Of a stretch of 64,000 bases of DNA, positions 53,701 to 64,000 are shown in pieces. The notes under the pieces were generated by a model. It was given only the letters and a program-made list of their open reading frames with translations, did no database searches and was not told the origin of the DNA. Source of the stretch: Apium graveolens (taxonomy: Eukaryota > Streptophyta > Magnoliopsida > Apiales > Apiaceae); NCBI RefSeq assembly GCF_009905375.1, contig NC_133655.1, forward strand, positions 39,773,593 to 39,837,592, read 5' to 3'. How positions within the stretch are numbered: the stretch's first letter is position 1; each line of letters opens with the position of its first letter. Position numbers and translations under genes: made by a program.

Positions 53701-55421
53701 CTGACGCTCTCTCTTTCTAAATCCACTACATAGGCTAGGAACGATTTGCAACCTCTCCTAAGAAATTTCTTAGTCTGGACGATTATAAGAAACAGTCGCT
53801 CTTGCCTCCGACCCTTAAATACCACTTTCTCTCCAATATCTGTCTTTAAATATACTTTCTTAGATTTATAATCTATTTGGGCGTTATTCTTCCCTAACCA
53901 ATCCATTCCTAAGATTATGTCAAACTCCCCTAACTTGAAAAGTATCAAGTCTACTGAAAATTTATGCCCCGAAATATCAATCTCACACTTAGAACATAAT
54001 TGACTCACAGGAATCTTCTCTTGGTTCACAATTACCACATCTATTACCTCGTTCAGGGTCATTTTATCACATTTAAGTTTATCAATGAAAGTTTCTGATA
54101 TAAAAGATCTAATAGCTCCAGAATCAATCAATACCTTAGCTTCAACATTATTCATTAAAAGTTTACCTGCTATCACCTCAGAATTCCGAACAACATCCTT
54201 CATCTTTAAATCAAATGTCCTTGCTGTCGCTTGCGGAGTTGTGGTAGATGGTGGAGGTAATTCCAATACCTCATCTGGAATGCTTGCACTAGTACTTGCT
54301 ACGTTCATCAAAGCCTTGACTGGTCCGGTTGACTTGCATTCCCTAGCTATATGTCCAGTCTTTCCACACTTATAGCATGTAACTCCCGGCTTCGGCATCT
54401 TACACTTGTTAGCCAAGTGTCCCTTCTGATTGCATCTATAGCATGTCATGTTCAACTTATTACACACTCCTGGATGTCTTTTTCCACAATGCTTGCACTC
54501 TGGTCTCTGAATTCTATTTTCTCCAACTTGTCCTTGGTTTGACTGGTTGTCCCCCTAAGAATCTTGTCTCTAGTCCAAATTTCCCTTCTTCTGAAAATTT
54601 CCGCCTTTGTGGAATCCAATCATTTTCACACTCCTGTCTTGTGAGCTTTCGGCTTCAGACATCTCTCCATAAAATGGAACCTTTCTCTTCTTGTTATCCT
54701 TTTCTTTTCTTGACTGAATCCCATTACTCTCAATCAGAGCAGCCTTCTGTACTACTCCAGCATAAGTATCAAGCTCAAACATAACTACTCTATCTCTGAT
54801 CTAAGGCTCTAATCCTTGTTGGAATCTCTTTACTTTCTCTTCCTCAGTGTTGGTATACTTCATCACAAACCTTGACAACTCCGTAAACTTCTTCTCATAC
54901 TCCAATACAGACATACTTCCTTGCTTCAATTCAAGAAATTTAAGCTCCATTAGATTCTGCATGTACTTAGGGTAATACTTTTCCTCGAATAACCTTTTAA
55001 ACCTTTCCCAAGAAACCGGCTGATTTATCTCCATAGCTTTCACTGAATCCCACCAATAGATGACTTCCCCTTTCAGAAAATAAGTAGCATATGGCATCTT
55101 CTGATCTTCTCCTAACTAAACCAATTCAAAAGCTCTTTCCATTTCCCTAATCCATGTATTAGCTATTACCGGATCAGTGGTATCATGAAATGCAGGTGGA
55201 TTCACATTTTCAAAAGCTTTGAAAGTAACAATTTGTCGAGGTGGTACTGGTGGATCAGGTGGTTGGTGTGGTTCACGGTTATCTTGGTTATCGAATTGTT
55301 GTTGAAGAGTTAGTTATTGTTGAGCTATAGCGTTTGTTTGCTTTTGTAAGGTTTCCAGAATTTGAAGAATATTAGGATCTGTGGTAGAAGTTGTTGTTGG
55401 GTTCTTCTTTTTAGGTGGCAT
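50768..55421 (-). pseudogene. Tekay-F gag-pol, heavily broken
   Basis: Gag starts at the ATG at 55421 (MPPKKKNPTTT). In the starting frame there are stops at 55316, 55118, 54803, 54572, 54557 and 53477. Zinc knuckles (CKHCGKRHPGVC, CYRCNQKGHLANKC, CYKCGKTGHIAREC) and protease (VLIDSGAIRSF) are readable near 53,900-54,500. RT ([20 protein letters not shown]) at 52,950-53,441 ends in a one-base insertion in an A run near 52,950. RNase H has further shifts and a 23-bp triplication near 52,433-52,502. Integrase pieces are at 52,410-51,928 and 51,949-51,290. The chromodomain-like tail ends at the stop at 50,770. Many stops fit C-to-T or G-to-A decay of Gln, Arg and Trp codons. Confidence 0.9.
52433..52502. 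repeat. Local 23-bp triplication inside Tekay-F RNase H
   Basis: A unit read on the minus strand as CACAAGAGTTTGAAGTATAT (plus TTT) occurs three times head to tail where the other copies have it once (HKSLKYIF block). The extra 46 bp also shift the frame. It looks like replication slippage. Confidence 0.85.
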
Positions 55422-55794
55422 GATCCTGAAATAAAAGTTATATCAAAACAGGTATGAACAATACAGAAAATTTCAAGGTTAAGGTGTCACAAGTCATTAT
55501 ATTCATTCAATCGGATTTCAAATTAAAAAATAAGGGTGATGCATATAAAAGCATAAGAATAATTGAAAGCAAATAAAACGATACTACATAATTATCGAAA
55601 TTAGGGTCAAGGTACATCAAGATTGGAATAGAGTCTGAATCTATTGATAACATGCTTAATTAAAGGAAACAACAGGGAATTCTATAAAGTCCAACAATAA
55701 AATGACATGAAAAGTAGATAATGGAAAGAACTAAGGCTCCACTCCATCTGAACGGGGTCTGGTAGTCTTCTCTTCACGAAGCGTCTTAACAATG
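55422..55794 (-). other. Tekay-F leader remnant with end of a leader ORF
   Basis: AT-rich leader upstream of gag. On the minus strand 55793-55731 is open as about 20 codons (IVKTLREEK...DGVEP) ending in TAG. It resembles the final MVVMLREI part of the Tekay-G leader ORF in position and weakly in sequence. It is cut on the right by SIRE-H at 55795. Confidence 0.45.
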
Positions 55795-56835
55795 TGTTAG
55801 TCCCTTAATAATGTAACAAGAATTATAGAAGGGGGGTTGAATGGAATTCTTGAAACTTTTTCACAATTAAAATTGTTCTAATTTAAATATATATATCATT
55901 GTGAATTGATCTGCAGAGTGCGGAATAATAACTTGAAATGAATCAAAACACAAGTAATTAAAAACACAAGTCTTTAAAAACTTTCTGGTGGATTTGAATG
56001 TATCCACCAGAGATATATAATATATCAAGAGAACTCTGTGTAGCAATTAGCTCACAGCTGCTTACAAATTGACAACAACTAAGATTGTAGAGAAATGCTA
56101 AGAATACAGGTTACAAATGTTTCTCTCTTGGTTGCTTAGTTAATTGTTCTATCTGCTACTTCTTGGTTTATATATCACCAAGATTACAAAGTAATAAGAC
56201 AAGATAATAAAACAAAAACTATCAAGTCTAATACTATGCTACTTCATTACTTTATTCCAGCATCTTTGAATATCTTCATAATAGCATGGAAATGGCAATT
56301 CTTCTTTGTTCTCTAAAACCCAGTTGAATAGGCTACCACATTCCATTTGCATACACTCGACGCATGTGACTGTGTTGTCACTGTCAACAGATGTTTGAAT
56401 TCTTTATCCATCGGGTTCATGATCATCCGTCGAGTTCATGATCATCCGTCGGGTTGTCTTGTTGGTCATCCGTCGAATGACATTGTTGTTTATCCTTCGG
56501 GTAGCAATCTGGCATTTGACTTCATTTCATTTATGCAGAATTATAAGACATCATCTATGTACAATTAATCAACCTATTCTGCATATCTTGTTAAAGTCAA
56601 CATGACTTGAGTACTGCAACAGAGTCTAAACAATGTGTATGTAGAAATGTGCTACAGACTTATTGTTACATAAGCTACTCACTCGATGGATAATAAATTA
56701 TCATCCGTCAGGACTATATTGAGTTATCCGTCAGGACTATAATATTTATCCGTCGAGTACTACATTTTTCACTAAGTAAAATCTACCAAGGTGTTTTGTT
56801 AATGAAATCATCAAGTACACAACATATACGCAACA
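55795..56835 (-). repeat. SIRE-H 3' LTR, about 1,041 bp
   Basis: On the minus strand it starts TGTTGCGTATATGTTGTGTA at 56835 and ends AAGGGACTAACA at 55795. It contains the block CTTCTATAATTC preceded by the CCCCCC run (55836-55850) that is also seen at the end of the SIRE-B LTR. The left flank CAATG (55790-55794) is the candidate target duplication. The left edge is judged from the TG/CA ends only. Confidence 0.8.
56355..56763. repeat. Cluster of CATCCGTCGAGT-like motifs in the SIRE-H LTR
   Basis: Five copies in about 100 bp (56404-56504: TATCCATCGGGT, CATCCGTCGAGT, CATCCGTCGGGT, CATCCGTCGAAT, TATCCTTCGGGT), one variant near 56356, and four more at 56686-56763, one of them inverted. Spacing is irregular. 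Confidence 0.85.
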
Positions 56836-56848
56836 ATCTCCCCCAATT
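56836..56848 (-). other. Polypurine tract of SIRE-H
   Basis: Minus strand AAATTGGGGGAGA directly before the LTR start at 56835, the same form as in SIRE-B. Confidence 0.88.
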
Positions 56849-57039
56849 TATGTCTACTTGAATTGTGGCCATAAATTAAGAGAAACTTGATGATAACAAA
56901 ACACCCTAAAAATACAACTTTGAAAGTAAGTAGATAAAACTGTAAAGTGCATCATTTAATCAAAATATACAAAGTTTAGCTCACAGTGATTTTCAAGGTG
57001 CTCCTCTAGCCTGAGCAGATTTATCAAGTTCCTTGAAGG

Positions 57040-60000
57040 TCAGGATCTCTTTCCAAGCTTTCTGTTGTTTTCTTCTATCTGATTTTGGAGCTGTCTGTGG
57101 AATTCCAGTTCATCAGATTCTGAGAGATTTAGATTTTCTTACATCTCCAAGAGAGTCTCATTGCTAGAGATGCTCAGTTGGTCTTCTAATCTGAAAAATC
57201 TTCTAACTCCTTTGTCATCCATGAACTCCATCAGCCAGTAGGGCCTTGGATGCACTCTTCTACCTGTGTAAGGAATAATTAGAGTCTTTGGGAGTGCATC
57301 TTTAGTTCTAATACTCCTCAGTTCTTCAATCTTCTTTAGAACCAATCTTCTTGCAGTTATATTGAACCCAAAGTTCCTCTTGAAAGATGAATAAACCATT
57401 ATCAGTACAGCTTGGCTTTCTTGAAGGATCCTGTGAAGTGGTCATTAAATCTCTTTTCCTCCCTTGTACTTGAAAACTAACCCTTCAGGTAGGTTTCTGT
57501 ATGCATCAATCCCTTTCACTTCTTCTAGTTCATCTAGATAGAGATTTAGATCAGAGAACTCCTTGATGTCACACAAGTACATGTAATCTCCCTTGTTGAC
57601 TATAGATTGAGCTTTGACTAGAGATTTGGATTTGAGAGGTGACAACTTCACTTTCTTGACTGCTCTTGACTTTGTTCTCTTTGGCTTGTTAAAGATTGGC
57701 AGATTGAAGTCAGGAATTGGTAGGCTCTCCCAGTCTATTGGTCCATCATTAGGCGCAATAGGTTCACCATGAATATTCCTATAAGGATCCACCACTTTGA
57801 TGTCTTCAAATACCACAGAGGGTTTTGATGCTTGAGTTGTAGTTGAAGTGGATTCATTAGGAAACTAATCCTCCAATTCCTTACCAACAAAGTTCAATTT
57901 CCTTTTGGTTCTTTTGGCCAATTCCTTGTATCTATGAGATTTCTTCTATTGTGATTCAACTTGCTTCTTTGGATCTTGAGATTCAGTGATTTTAGATGGC
58001 TAAGCAGGAATCTGTTGTGTTGGTTTCACAGCTTGTAGCTTGGCCAAGATAGCAGCTTGCTCTTTCTTTTGCTTAGACTTTTTGGCATTTAGAATAGCTT
58101 GCTTCTTTTCCTGCTTCAATCTTGCCTTTTCTTCTCTCTTTGCTTGAGCAAATTGAGGATGTCCAGCCACCACATAAATTTCTTTCCCATTCCTGAAAAC
58201 TTTAGCAATTCTCCTTTCAAGGATAAATCGGCTGGATCCTTGTAGAAGGCAATTGATCTTGACAGAAGCTTCTTCTCATCAGGCTTAGGAGTCTCATATA
58301 CTGTATCCAAGGGGTTCTTGAATGATGATTTTGGATAGTTCACCCTTGGCTTCAAAATTATTTCAGCTTTTGGAGATTTGATACAGGATGGTTGTCCTCT
58401 TTCCAGATAGTTCATGCTCATTTCATTCACAGAGATCTGGTTGACTTGAGAGTGATGAATGGCTGACTTTACTGGCTCCTTTACTAGCCCAAACTTCTTT
58501 TGTATGTCCTTATCAATTTTCTCCCAGTTGATTGGCTTCAACTGCTCCTTTTCAGCTTCTCTTAAATTGGTTGCCCCTGTATTGATCAGATCAATATTGT
58601 TTGTTACTGGTTGCTTGGTGAAAGCAATTGTAGGCACAATTACTTTATTGATTTGAATTTGAAGCTTCTCCCCCTCACTTGGTCCTTTCTCCCCCTTTTT
58701 GTTATTATCAAGTTGAGTAGAGGAGGAGGTTTGTGCAGCCACCAGTTTCTAAAGCAAGTCTGTTTGTTGAGCTTGATGAAGATGAATGGCTGTTACAGAT
58801 GCTTCCATAGCCGATAATCTTATATCTAAAGCATCTATCTTTGTGGCAAGATCAGAATTTTTCCTGAGTTGTCTCTTGATGTCAAACATTATAGCTTCTG
58901 GAAGCTTAGAGTCCATCTTGTCAGAAATAGCCTTTTTCATCTCATCAATATCACCCTTGATGGTGTTGACATCTCTAACATGTTGGAAGCCTTGAAGCTG
59001 TTATAGTTGCAGAGAAACAAGATGTGCTTGAAGGAGCTTCTTGGTGTTGGCATTTGTAGTGGTTTGAAGAGCAGAATTTGTCTGATTTATGAGTTGGATT
59101 AGGGTTGTCTTGAAGTAGTGTTCATCACAATGTTTTGAAAATGCCCATGATGGCATGCCTGATCTTGAACTGGAACCTACTTCTCCCCCTATGTCCAATG
59201 GCTCTTCTTCACTATCTCCACCTTCATCTCCAAAGAAATCTACTGAACCACCAGTCTCATAATCAACATCACCAGTTGTGGAGGGCAAAACTGTGATGGC
59301 ATCCTTAGCTCTTAGCATTGACTGAGTGGTATGCACCAAATGGAGCATCATTTATGCATTGTCATTGCCCTATTCAACTAGAAGTTGATAAGCTAGAACA
59401 GGGTGAGTAAATGCCTCAGCATCAAGGGAGGTGGAATCTATAACAGCTTGATATTGCTGAGATAGCCCCTCCCTGTCTGCATCCTGGACATTCATTAACT
59501 CATTAACAATAACATCCATCCTTATAGCTCTTGTACCTGCATTTCTCTCTTGTTCTCTCTTTTGTTACATCAGGGTCTCACCCTGGCTTCCCACCCTCAC
59601 ACCCTCACCTTCACTATCTAAGGTGGGACTCATCTCACTCTCTTTTGCCAATCCTGAAGAAATGGATTGCATATTGTCATTCTTTTTCTCTCCTTTTTCC
59701 TGGGAGCAACCCAGACTATCACTCATAACACTCTCTTCCCTCAATCCTAAGAGTGGCTGTACAACCACTAAGTCTTCTGCACTAGAGATAATAGATGAAA
59801 TTTGAAGTTGTGCAGAAATACCCGATGGATGAGGAATATCCATCGGGTTAGCAGTTTGACTATCCGACAGATAAATGCTGTTAAGCTTATCCGTCGGGAT
59901 ACAATCACTACTCGACGGATGAGCAATATCCATCGAGAGAGTATAAATGAATAAACTTGGAATTGAAACTATTGTGGACTCTATGCTGATTGATGAGATT

Positions 60001-61571
60001 TTGGGCACAGATGTTTCAACAACTCCTGAAAGAATTGGCAAGTGAGCCAATAAATCATCCAAAAGATGATGCTCACTTGCAGTAGATTTTGGCTTCCCCA
60101 ACAAAGTTAAAGAAGGGGAATCAGGAATTGATGTGTTGATCATGTCCACATCCGGAGAGTTTGTGGGAGAATTTGGTGTTTGAGGTGCTTTTATAACTAA
60201 TGATTTTGGCTGTGACTCCACATTTATTGGAGCCACATCAAGCTAAATTTGTGAAGGTGCAGTGATTGTGTCTTTAGCACCAGTTTGCACAGTGTGTGAA
60301 CCCTGTGCATCCCAAACACCTTAGATGGCATAAGTTTGGCGTGAGCTAGTGTCCCTTGCCCTTTTGGCCTTTGCTCTTGGCTGAGAGTTTTTTCAATAGC
60401 CACATCCTTTTGGAAGGATGCAACTAGAAATGAGCTTTTATCCTTATTAATCACTGCAGTTTATTGGGAAACTGCAGTGTGGCTAGGATGGGAATCACTC
60501 AACTCTCCATCCTTATTCTTAGGATTTCTTTTATATTCACCCTGTCCCTCACCTACCTTACCCACCTTCACACTCCCCTCTATGGTTTTGGTAGATTTTG
60601 CAACTGGCATCTTTTGGGAGATACCAGAGGGGGCTTTTTTTGATTTGGATTTTGAATTTTTTGATGATTTAGTAGCTTGGGTAGGCAACTTTGGGTCATT
60701 GACACAGTTGCCATTGCTACACTAGAATTCAAAGAAATTTGAGAGGTTGGTATAGTAGGGGTAGATGAACTTACCTCACTTACCTGAGGTGCTTCCATTA
60801 CAGGGAAATAGAAGAGTGGCACTTCTCTATGATGATTTGCCCTGTTAAAATCTTTAATAATTCTTCTCTCTTGAACCCAACAATCAAATTTGTTGTTTGG
60901 GTTCTCAAGTACAATTTCCTCAGAGAGGTGGTTAGCTAACATCATGTAAAATCTAGCATAATAAACATTTTACCCCTTTTATTTAACTCTCCTAATTTGA
61001 AACCCAACTCAAACAAAACAAGATCACTAAAATTGAAGAATTTATCTGTAACTAGCATGTAAAGCATGTTAAGCATGGAAATATTGACAGAATCAAAATT
61101 ACTAATTTTACCCGAAAAGACCTTGGTCACTACATCACACATGAAACTCCATTCCTTCCTAAGACCCAATCTCCTAATGTCCCTTAACTTAGAAGTAGAG
61201 AGAGCATAGTTCATGGAATTTAACATATTAACTATATCAGTGTCTGTGTGTGGTAAGGTCACAGTATTATCAGGAATCTTGAAACATGCTTTGATAACAT
61301 CACTATTAATACAGAATTCCTTACCTTTAATGGTGAATGTGATGGTCTTATCTGTCGAGTTGTATGAAGCAGTAGTCCACATCTCTTCAACAACCTCACA
61401 GAAGATGGTGGGTGATTCTAGCATTGCATAGCTGAGTTTGCAGTTCTTCACAAAATCCATCATTATATGGTAGTCACTTCAATGTTAAATCCCCTTGTTC
61501 ACTAAAGCCGTGAAGTTGTTCTTCTCATAGATGTATCCAGTTTGTGACATAATCTTGACTACTGGTGCCAT
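57040..61571 (-). pseudogene. SIRE-H extra ORF downstream of pol (broken, about 1,500 codons)
   Basis: Starts at the ATG at 61571 (MAPVVKIMSQTGYIYEKNN), with stops 28 and 30 codons later. Open blocks follow in changing frames: 61463-60942, 60945-60580, 60688-60224, 60236-58116 (several stops), 57816-57040. The first block is compact (CEVVEEMWTTASYN, VIKACFKIPDN, WSFMCDVVTKVFSGK) and resembles the folded N-terminal part of this ORF type. The middle is low-complexity, Ser/Pro/Lys-rich, and contains translated 12-bp motifs. A coiled coil lies near 58,760-58,940 (MEASVTAIHLHQAQQ). The last block (TLIIPYTGRRVHPRPYWLMEF) has a counterpart in SIRE-B. No transmembrane segment or catalytic motif seen. 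Such ORFs are often labelled envelope-like; I see no support for that here. At least four frameshifts. Confidence 0.75.
59820..59940. repeat. CATCCGTCGAGT-like motifs inside the SIRE-H extra ORF
   Basis: Six variants in 120 bp in both orientations (CCCGATGGATGA, TATCCATCGGGT, TATCCGACAGAT, TATCCGTCGGGA, CTCGACGGATGA, TATCCATCGAGA). They are translated as part of a Ser/Pro-rich stretch (DIPHPSG, DIAHPSSS). Confidence 0.85.
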
Positions 61572-62094
61572 TGTTAAAGTGTCGAAATTGCAGAGATAGA
61601 GATGCTAATTGCTTTTGAGAAAGAGAGAATTTATAGCAGATAATTTGAGAATGATAAAAGAAAAGCTATGGAAATGAAATAAGCTTATATACTATCTCAA
61701 AAATAACCGTAAAAAATAATAAAGTAAAAATAAAGTAACCAATGAAAATTTCCTAAAATAGCCATTTAAAAATAAACTGTAAAAATTCCATCAATTATCC
61801 GTCATGTTATACTTACAAACTGTAAGTATACTCGATGGATAATGTTCAGGGAATTTACGGCTAATATTAAGACAATTCGACGGATGAAGATAAACTATTA
61901 TCCGTCGAGTTATAAAATATTCCAGAAAAATAATTGATTATTATTTACAAGCAATATTCCGACGGATGATCAAACTCGATGGATAAAGATCATCCGTCAA
62001 GATGTAAATTTTGACTTAGCCAAAATTCCATCTTAGACTGAAAAATCAATTAAATTTCTGGCTGCATAACAACCTGCAAATTATCTGAAAAGAC
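61572..62094. repeat. SIRE-H spacer between pol and extra ORF with seven motif copies
   Basis: 523 bp, AT-rich, no ORF. From 61795 to 62002 it carries seven CATCCGTCGAGT variants in both orientations, some in inverted pairs (for example TATCCGTCATG at 61795 and ACTCGATGGATA near 61830). It may contain the leader or splice site for the extra ORF; an AT-rich stretch without clear consensus precludes a firm call. Confidence 0.7.
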
Positions 62095-64000
62095 TTAGGA
62101 ATAATTAAGCATACCTAACTCACTTACCAACCTTTAGAAGGTGGATTCATCCAGTGGCTTGGTAAAAATATCTGCAAGCTTTTTTTCACTTGGAACAAAA
62201 TATAGTTCCACGGTACCATTCATTACATGTTCCCTTATGAAGTGGTACTTGATGTCTATGTGCTTTGTCCTTGAATGTTGTACTGGATTTTCAGTGATGG
62301 CAATTGCACTTGTGTTATCACAGAAAATAGGAATCCTCTCAACTTGCAGACCATAGTCTAGCAATTGATTTTTCATCCACAAAATCTGTGCACAGCAACT
62401 GCCAGCAGCAATATATTCAGCTTCAGCTGTACAGGTAGAAATTGAATTTTGATTTTTACTGAACCAGGACACAAGCTTATTTCCTAGAAATTGACAAGTT
62501 CCTGTGGTACTTTTTCTATCAATTCTATAACCTGCATAATCTGCATCTGAATAACCAGTTAGATCAAAACCAGAATCTCTAGGGTACCAAATGCCAAGTT
62601 TTGGTGTTCCCTTGAGATATCTGAAAATTTTCTTAATAGCTACTAAGTGAGATTCTCTAGGATCAGCCTGAAATCTAGCACACAAACATGTAGCAAACAT
62701 TATATCTGGCCTACTAGCTGTTAAGTACAGAAATGAGCCAACCATGCCCCTATAACTTGAAATATCCATAGACTTTTCAGTAGTGTTTAATTCAAGCGTA
62801 GTTACAGTGGCCATGGGAGTTTTTGCAAATGTGCAATCCATTAGATCAAACTTTTTTAAAAGATCATAAATATATTTAGTTTGACTAATAAATATTCCAT
62901 CACTAACTTGCTTAACTTTCAAACCATGAAACTAAGTTAGTTCTCCTATCATGCTCATTTCATACTTACTCCGCATCAATTTGGCAAACTTTTTGCAAAG
63001 TTTTTCATCTGTAGAACCAAAAATAATGTCATCTACATAAATTTGAACAAGTATACTAGAGCCATTAACATTTTTAAAGAATAAAGTTTTATCTACAGTA
63101 CCTCTTGTGAAGTGATTTTCCAAAAGGAACTTTGATAAAGTGTCATACCAGGCTCTAGGTGCTTGTTTCAGTCCATAAAGTGCTTTCAAAAGATAGTAGA
63201 CATATTATGGAAAATTTGGATCTTCAAAACCAGGAGGCTGACTAACATAGACTTCCTCCTCCAAGTCTCCATTTAGAAAGGCACTTTTGACATCCATTTG
63301 ATAGACCTTGAAATTGGCATGGGCTGCATAGGCTAAGAAGATTCTGATGGCTTCAAGTCTTGCAACAAGAGAAAATTTTTCATCAAATTCTATTCCTTCT
63401 TGTTGAAAATAGCCCTTAGCAACCAATCTAGCTTTGTTCCTGACTACTATGCCATTTTCATCCATCTTGTTTCTGAATACCCACTTGGTGTCAATTGGAT
63501 TCTTTCCTCTAGGCTTGGGCACCAGCTTCCATACCTTATTCCTCTCAAATTGGTTTAGCTCTTCCTGTATACCTAAAATCCAATCAGGATCCAACAAAGC
63601 TTCTTCTACCTTCTTTGGTTCTTCCCTTGAAAGAAAGATGATGTATAGACATTCTTCTTGAGTTGCTCTCCTTTTTTGAACTCTAGAAGATACATCACCA
63701 ATGATGAGCTCAAAGGGGTGATCTTTTGTCCATTTTCTTTGTTGAGGTAGATTACCTCTAGATGAAGAGGCCTCATTGTTGTCTTGATGTGTGATTGAGT
63801 TTTGATTATTGGAAACTCCCCCTGAGTTAATGGATCTTTGATTTGAGAAAGGGGTGCTTTCTGTAAGTGATCTATCTTGACTCTCAGCTCCTTTTGATAA
63901 CCCGACAGATGGTGAATTTTGAGTACCGATGGATGAAGCAGGTTGCCTTCTGACGGATAAGGCAGATTGTCTCTCGACGGATGAAGCATTATGCAACTCG
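62095..64000 (-). pseudogene. SIRE-H pol: Copia reverse transcriptase and RNase H, partial
   Basis: One frame from the right edge to the presumed natural stop at 62097, with stops at 63207, 62934 and 62136. The N-terminal visible part (63,990-63,780) is a variable linker. RT follows with [52 protein letters not shown] and the catalytic YVDDIIFGST (near 63,030). RNase H shows YSDADYAG, STTGTCQFLG, AEYIAAGSCCAQ and the end TKPLDE. Known Copia families end with a short LVxELGM segment, which here comes after the stop at 62136. Gag to integrase lie beyond the window. Without the three stops it would be complete. Confidence 0.9.
63896..63990. repeat. CATCCGTCGAGT-like motifs in the SIRE-H integrase-RT linker
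   Basis: Four variants (CCCGACAGATGG, ACCGATGGATGA, TCTGACGGATAA, CTCGACGGATGA) about 25-30 bp apart. On the minus strand they are translated as SSVER, LSVRR, SSIGT and PSVGL in a hinge of the polyprotein. Confidence 0.85.

Larger units (their letters stand above)
32743..55794 (-). mobile_element. Tekay-F: decayed chromovirus element, minus strand, with nested Tekay-G
   Basis: Same family as Tekay-D, in the opposite orientation. Its 3' LTR lies at 32743-33776 plus 47978-50733, split by Tekay-G with TSD TAAGG. Its gag-pol is at 50768-55421 and its leader runs to 55794, where SIRE-H inserted; the 5' LTR must lie beyond the window. The LTR starts GGTTACGACC at 50733 (first base of the expected TG changed) and ends GGGTGTGACA at 32743. 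The candidate TSD left copy is TATAA (32738-32742). Confidence 0.85.
55795..64000 (-). mobile_element. SIRE-H: SIRE/Maximus-type Copia element, minus strand, 5' part outside window
   Basis: Order on the minus strand: reverse transcriptase and RNase H of Copia type (64000-62095), a spacer, a long broken extra ORF (61571-57040), a polypurine tract and the 3' LTR (56835-55795). A long ORF after pol is the mark of SIRE/Maximus elements. It inserted into the leader of Tekay-F. A 12-bp motif close to CATCCGTCGAGT is scattered through the whole element. Gag, protease, integrase and the 5' LTR lie beyond the right edge. Confidence 0.88.

Noticed and set aside
56355..62010. Possible CRISPR-like array or telomere-type repeat from the CCGTCGA motifs
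   Set aside because: Spacing is irregular, copies are in both orientations and in coding sequence, and the host is a plant; it is neither a CRISPR array nor the plant telomere repeat TTTAGGG.
1..64000. Search for a host gene, tRNA or rRNA
   Set aside because: All longer frames belong to retroelements; no tRNA cloverleaf or rRNA segment recognised. The tRNA-like words found are primer-binding sites.

Overview
This is plant nuclear DNA. The whole 64 kb can be assigned to nested LTR retrotransposons; I found no host gene, tRNA or rRNA. Lineage features (chromovirus pol with long LTRs, Tat-type dual RNase H, SIRE/Maximus-type Copia with an extra ORF after pol) indicate an angiosperm. The SIRE families look like those of asterids, possibly an umbellifer (inference from remembered resemblance, low confidence).

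Layout, with my own labels. Copia-1 (minus): internal 1-1267 and LTR 1268-2798, inserted in Gypsy-A (plus): decayed internal 2799-6302 and 3' LTR 6303-10081. Gypsy-A sits in SIRE-B (plus): 3' internal 10082-11998 and LTR 11999-12565. SIRE-B sits in the LTR of Copia-C (plus): 12566-13313 and onward. Copia-C also received Tekay-D (plus, 13483-32698, TSD TATGA) and, 39 bp after the TSD, Tekay-F (minus, 32743-55794). Tekay-D was split by Tat-E (minus, 14368-25179, TSD CCGAG). Tekay-F was split by Tekay-G (plus, 33777-47972, TSD TAAGG) and cut by SIRE-H (minus, 55795 to beyond the window end).

State of the elements. Tat-E is essentially intact: one mismatch between its 569-bp LTRs, an uninterrupted ~1,901-residue gag-pol, PBS, PPT, TSD and a spliced antisense gene. 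Tekay-G is nearly intact, with two nonsense codons and two frameshifts. Tekay-D has five in-frame stops and no frameshift. Tekay-F, SIRE-H, SIRE-B and Gypsy-A are more decayed.

Most notable: all Tekay LTR copies that reach this region (Tekay-D, -F and -G, two LTR families) carry near their 3' end a short exon flanked by splice-like sites. Its ATG opens a peptide resembling the histone H3 N-terminal tail (MARLRRTARKS, MVKFKQTARKT, MIRFKQTSRKT; H3 is MARTKQTARKS). In Tekay-G this exon can be spliced in phase, across the LTR boundary, to an open acidic leader ORF, giving a predicted 191-residue protein from an element whose pol also ends in a chromodomain-like region. Second, the antisense gene of Tat-E has a TATA box, a 5'UTR intron ending exactly at its ATG, two coding introns and upstream tandem TGGGCC boxes. 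Third, SIRE-H carries about 26 copies of a 12-mer (consensus near CATCCGTCGAGT) across LTR, coding and spacer sequence.
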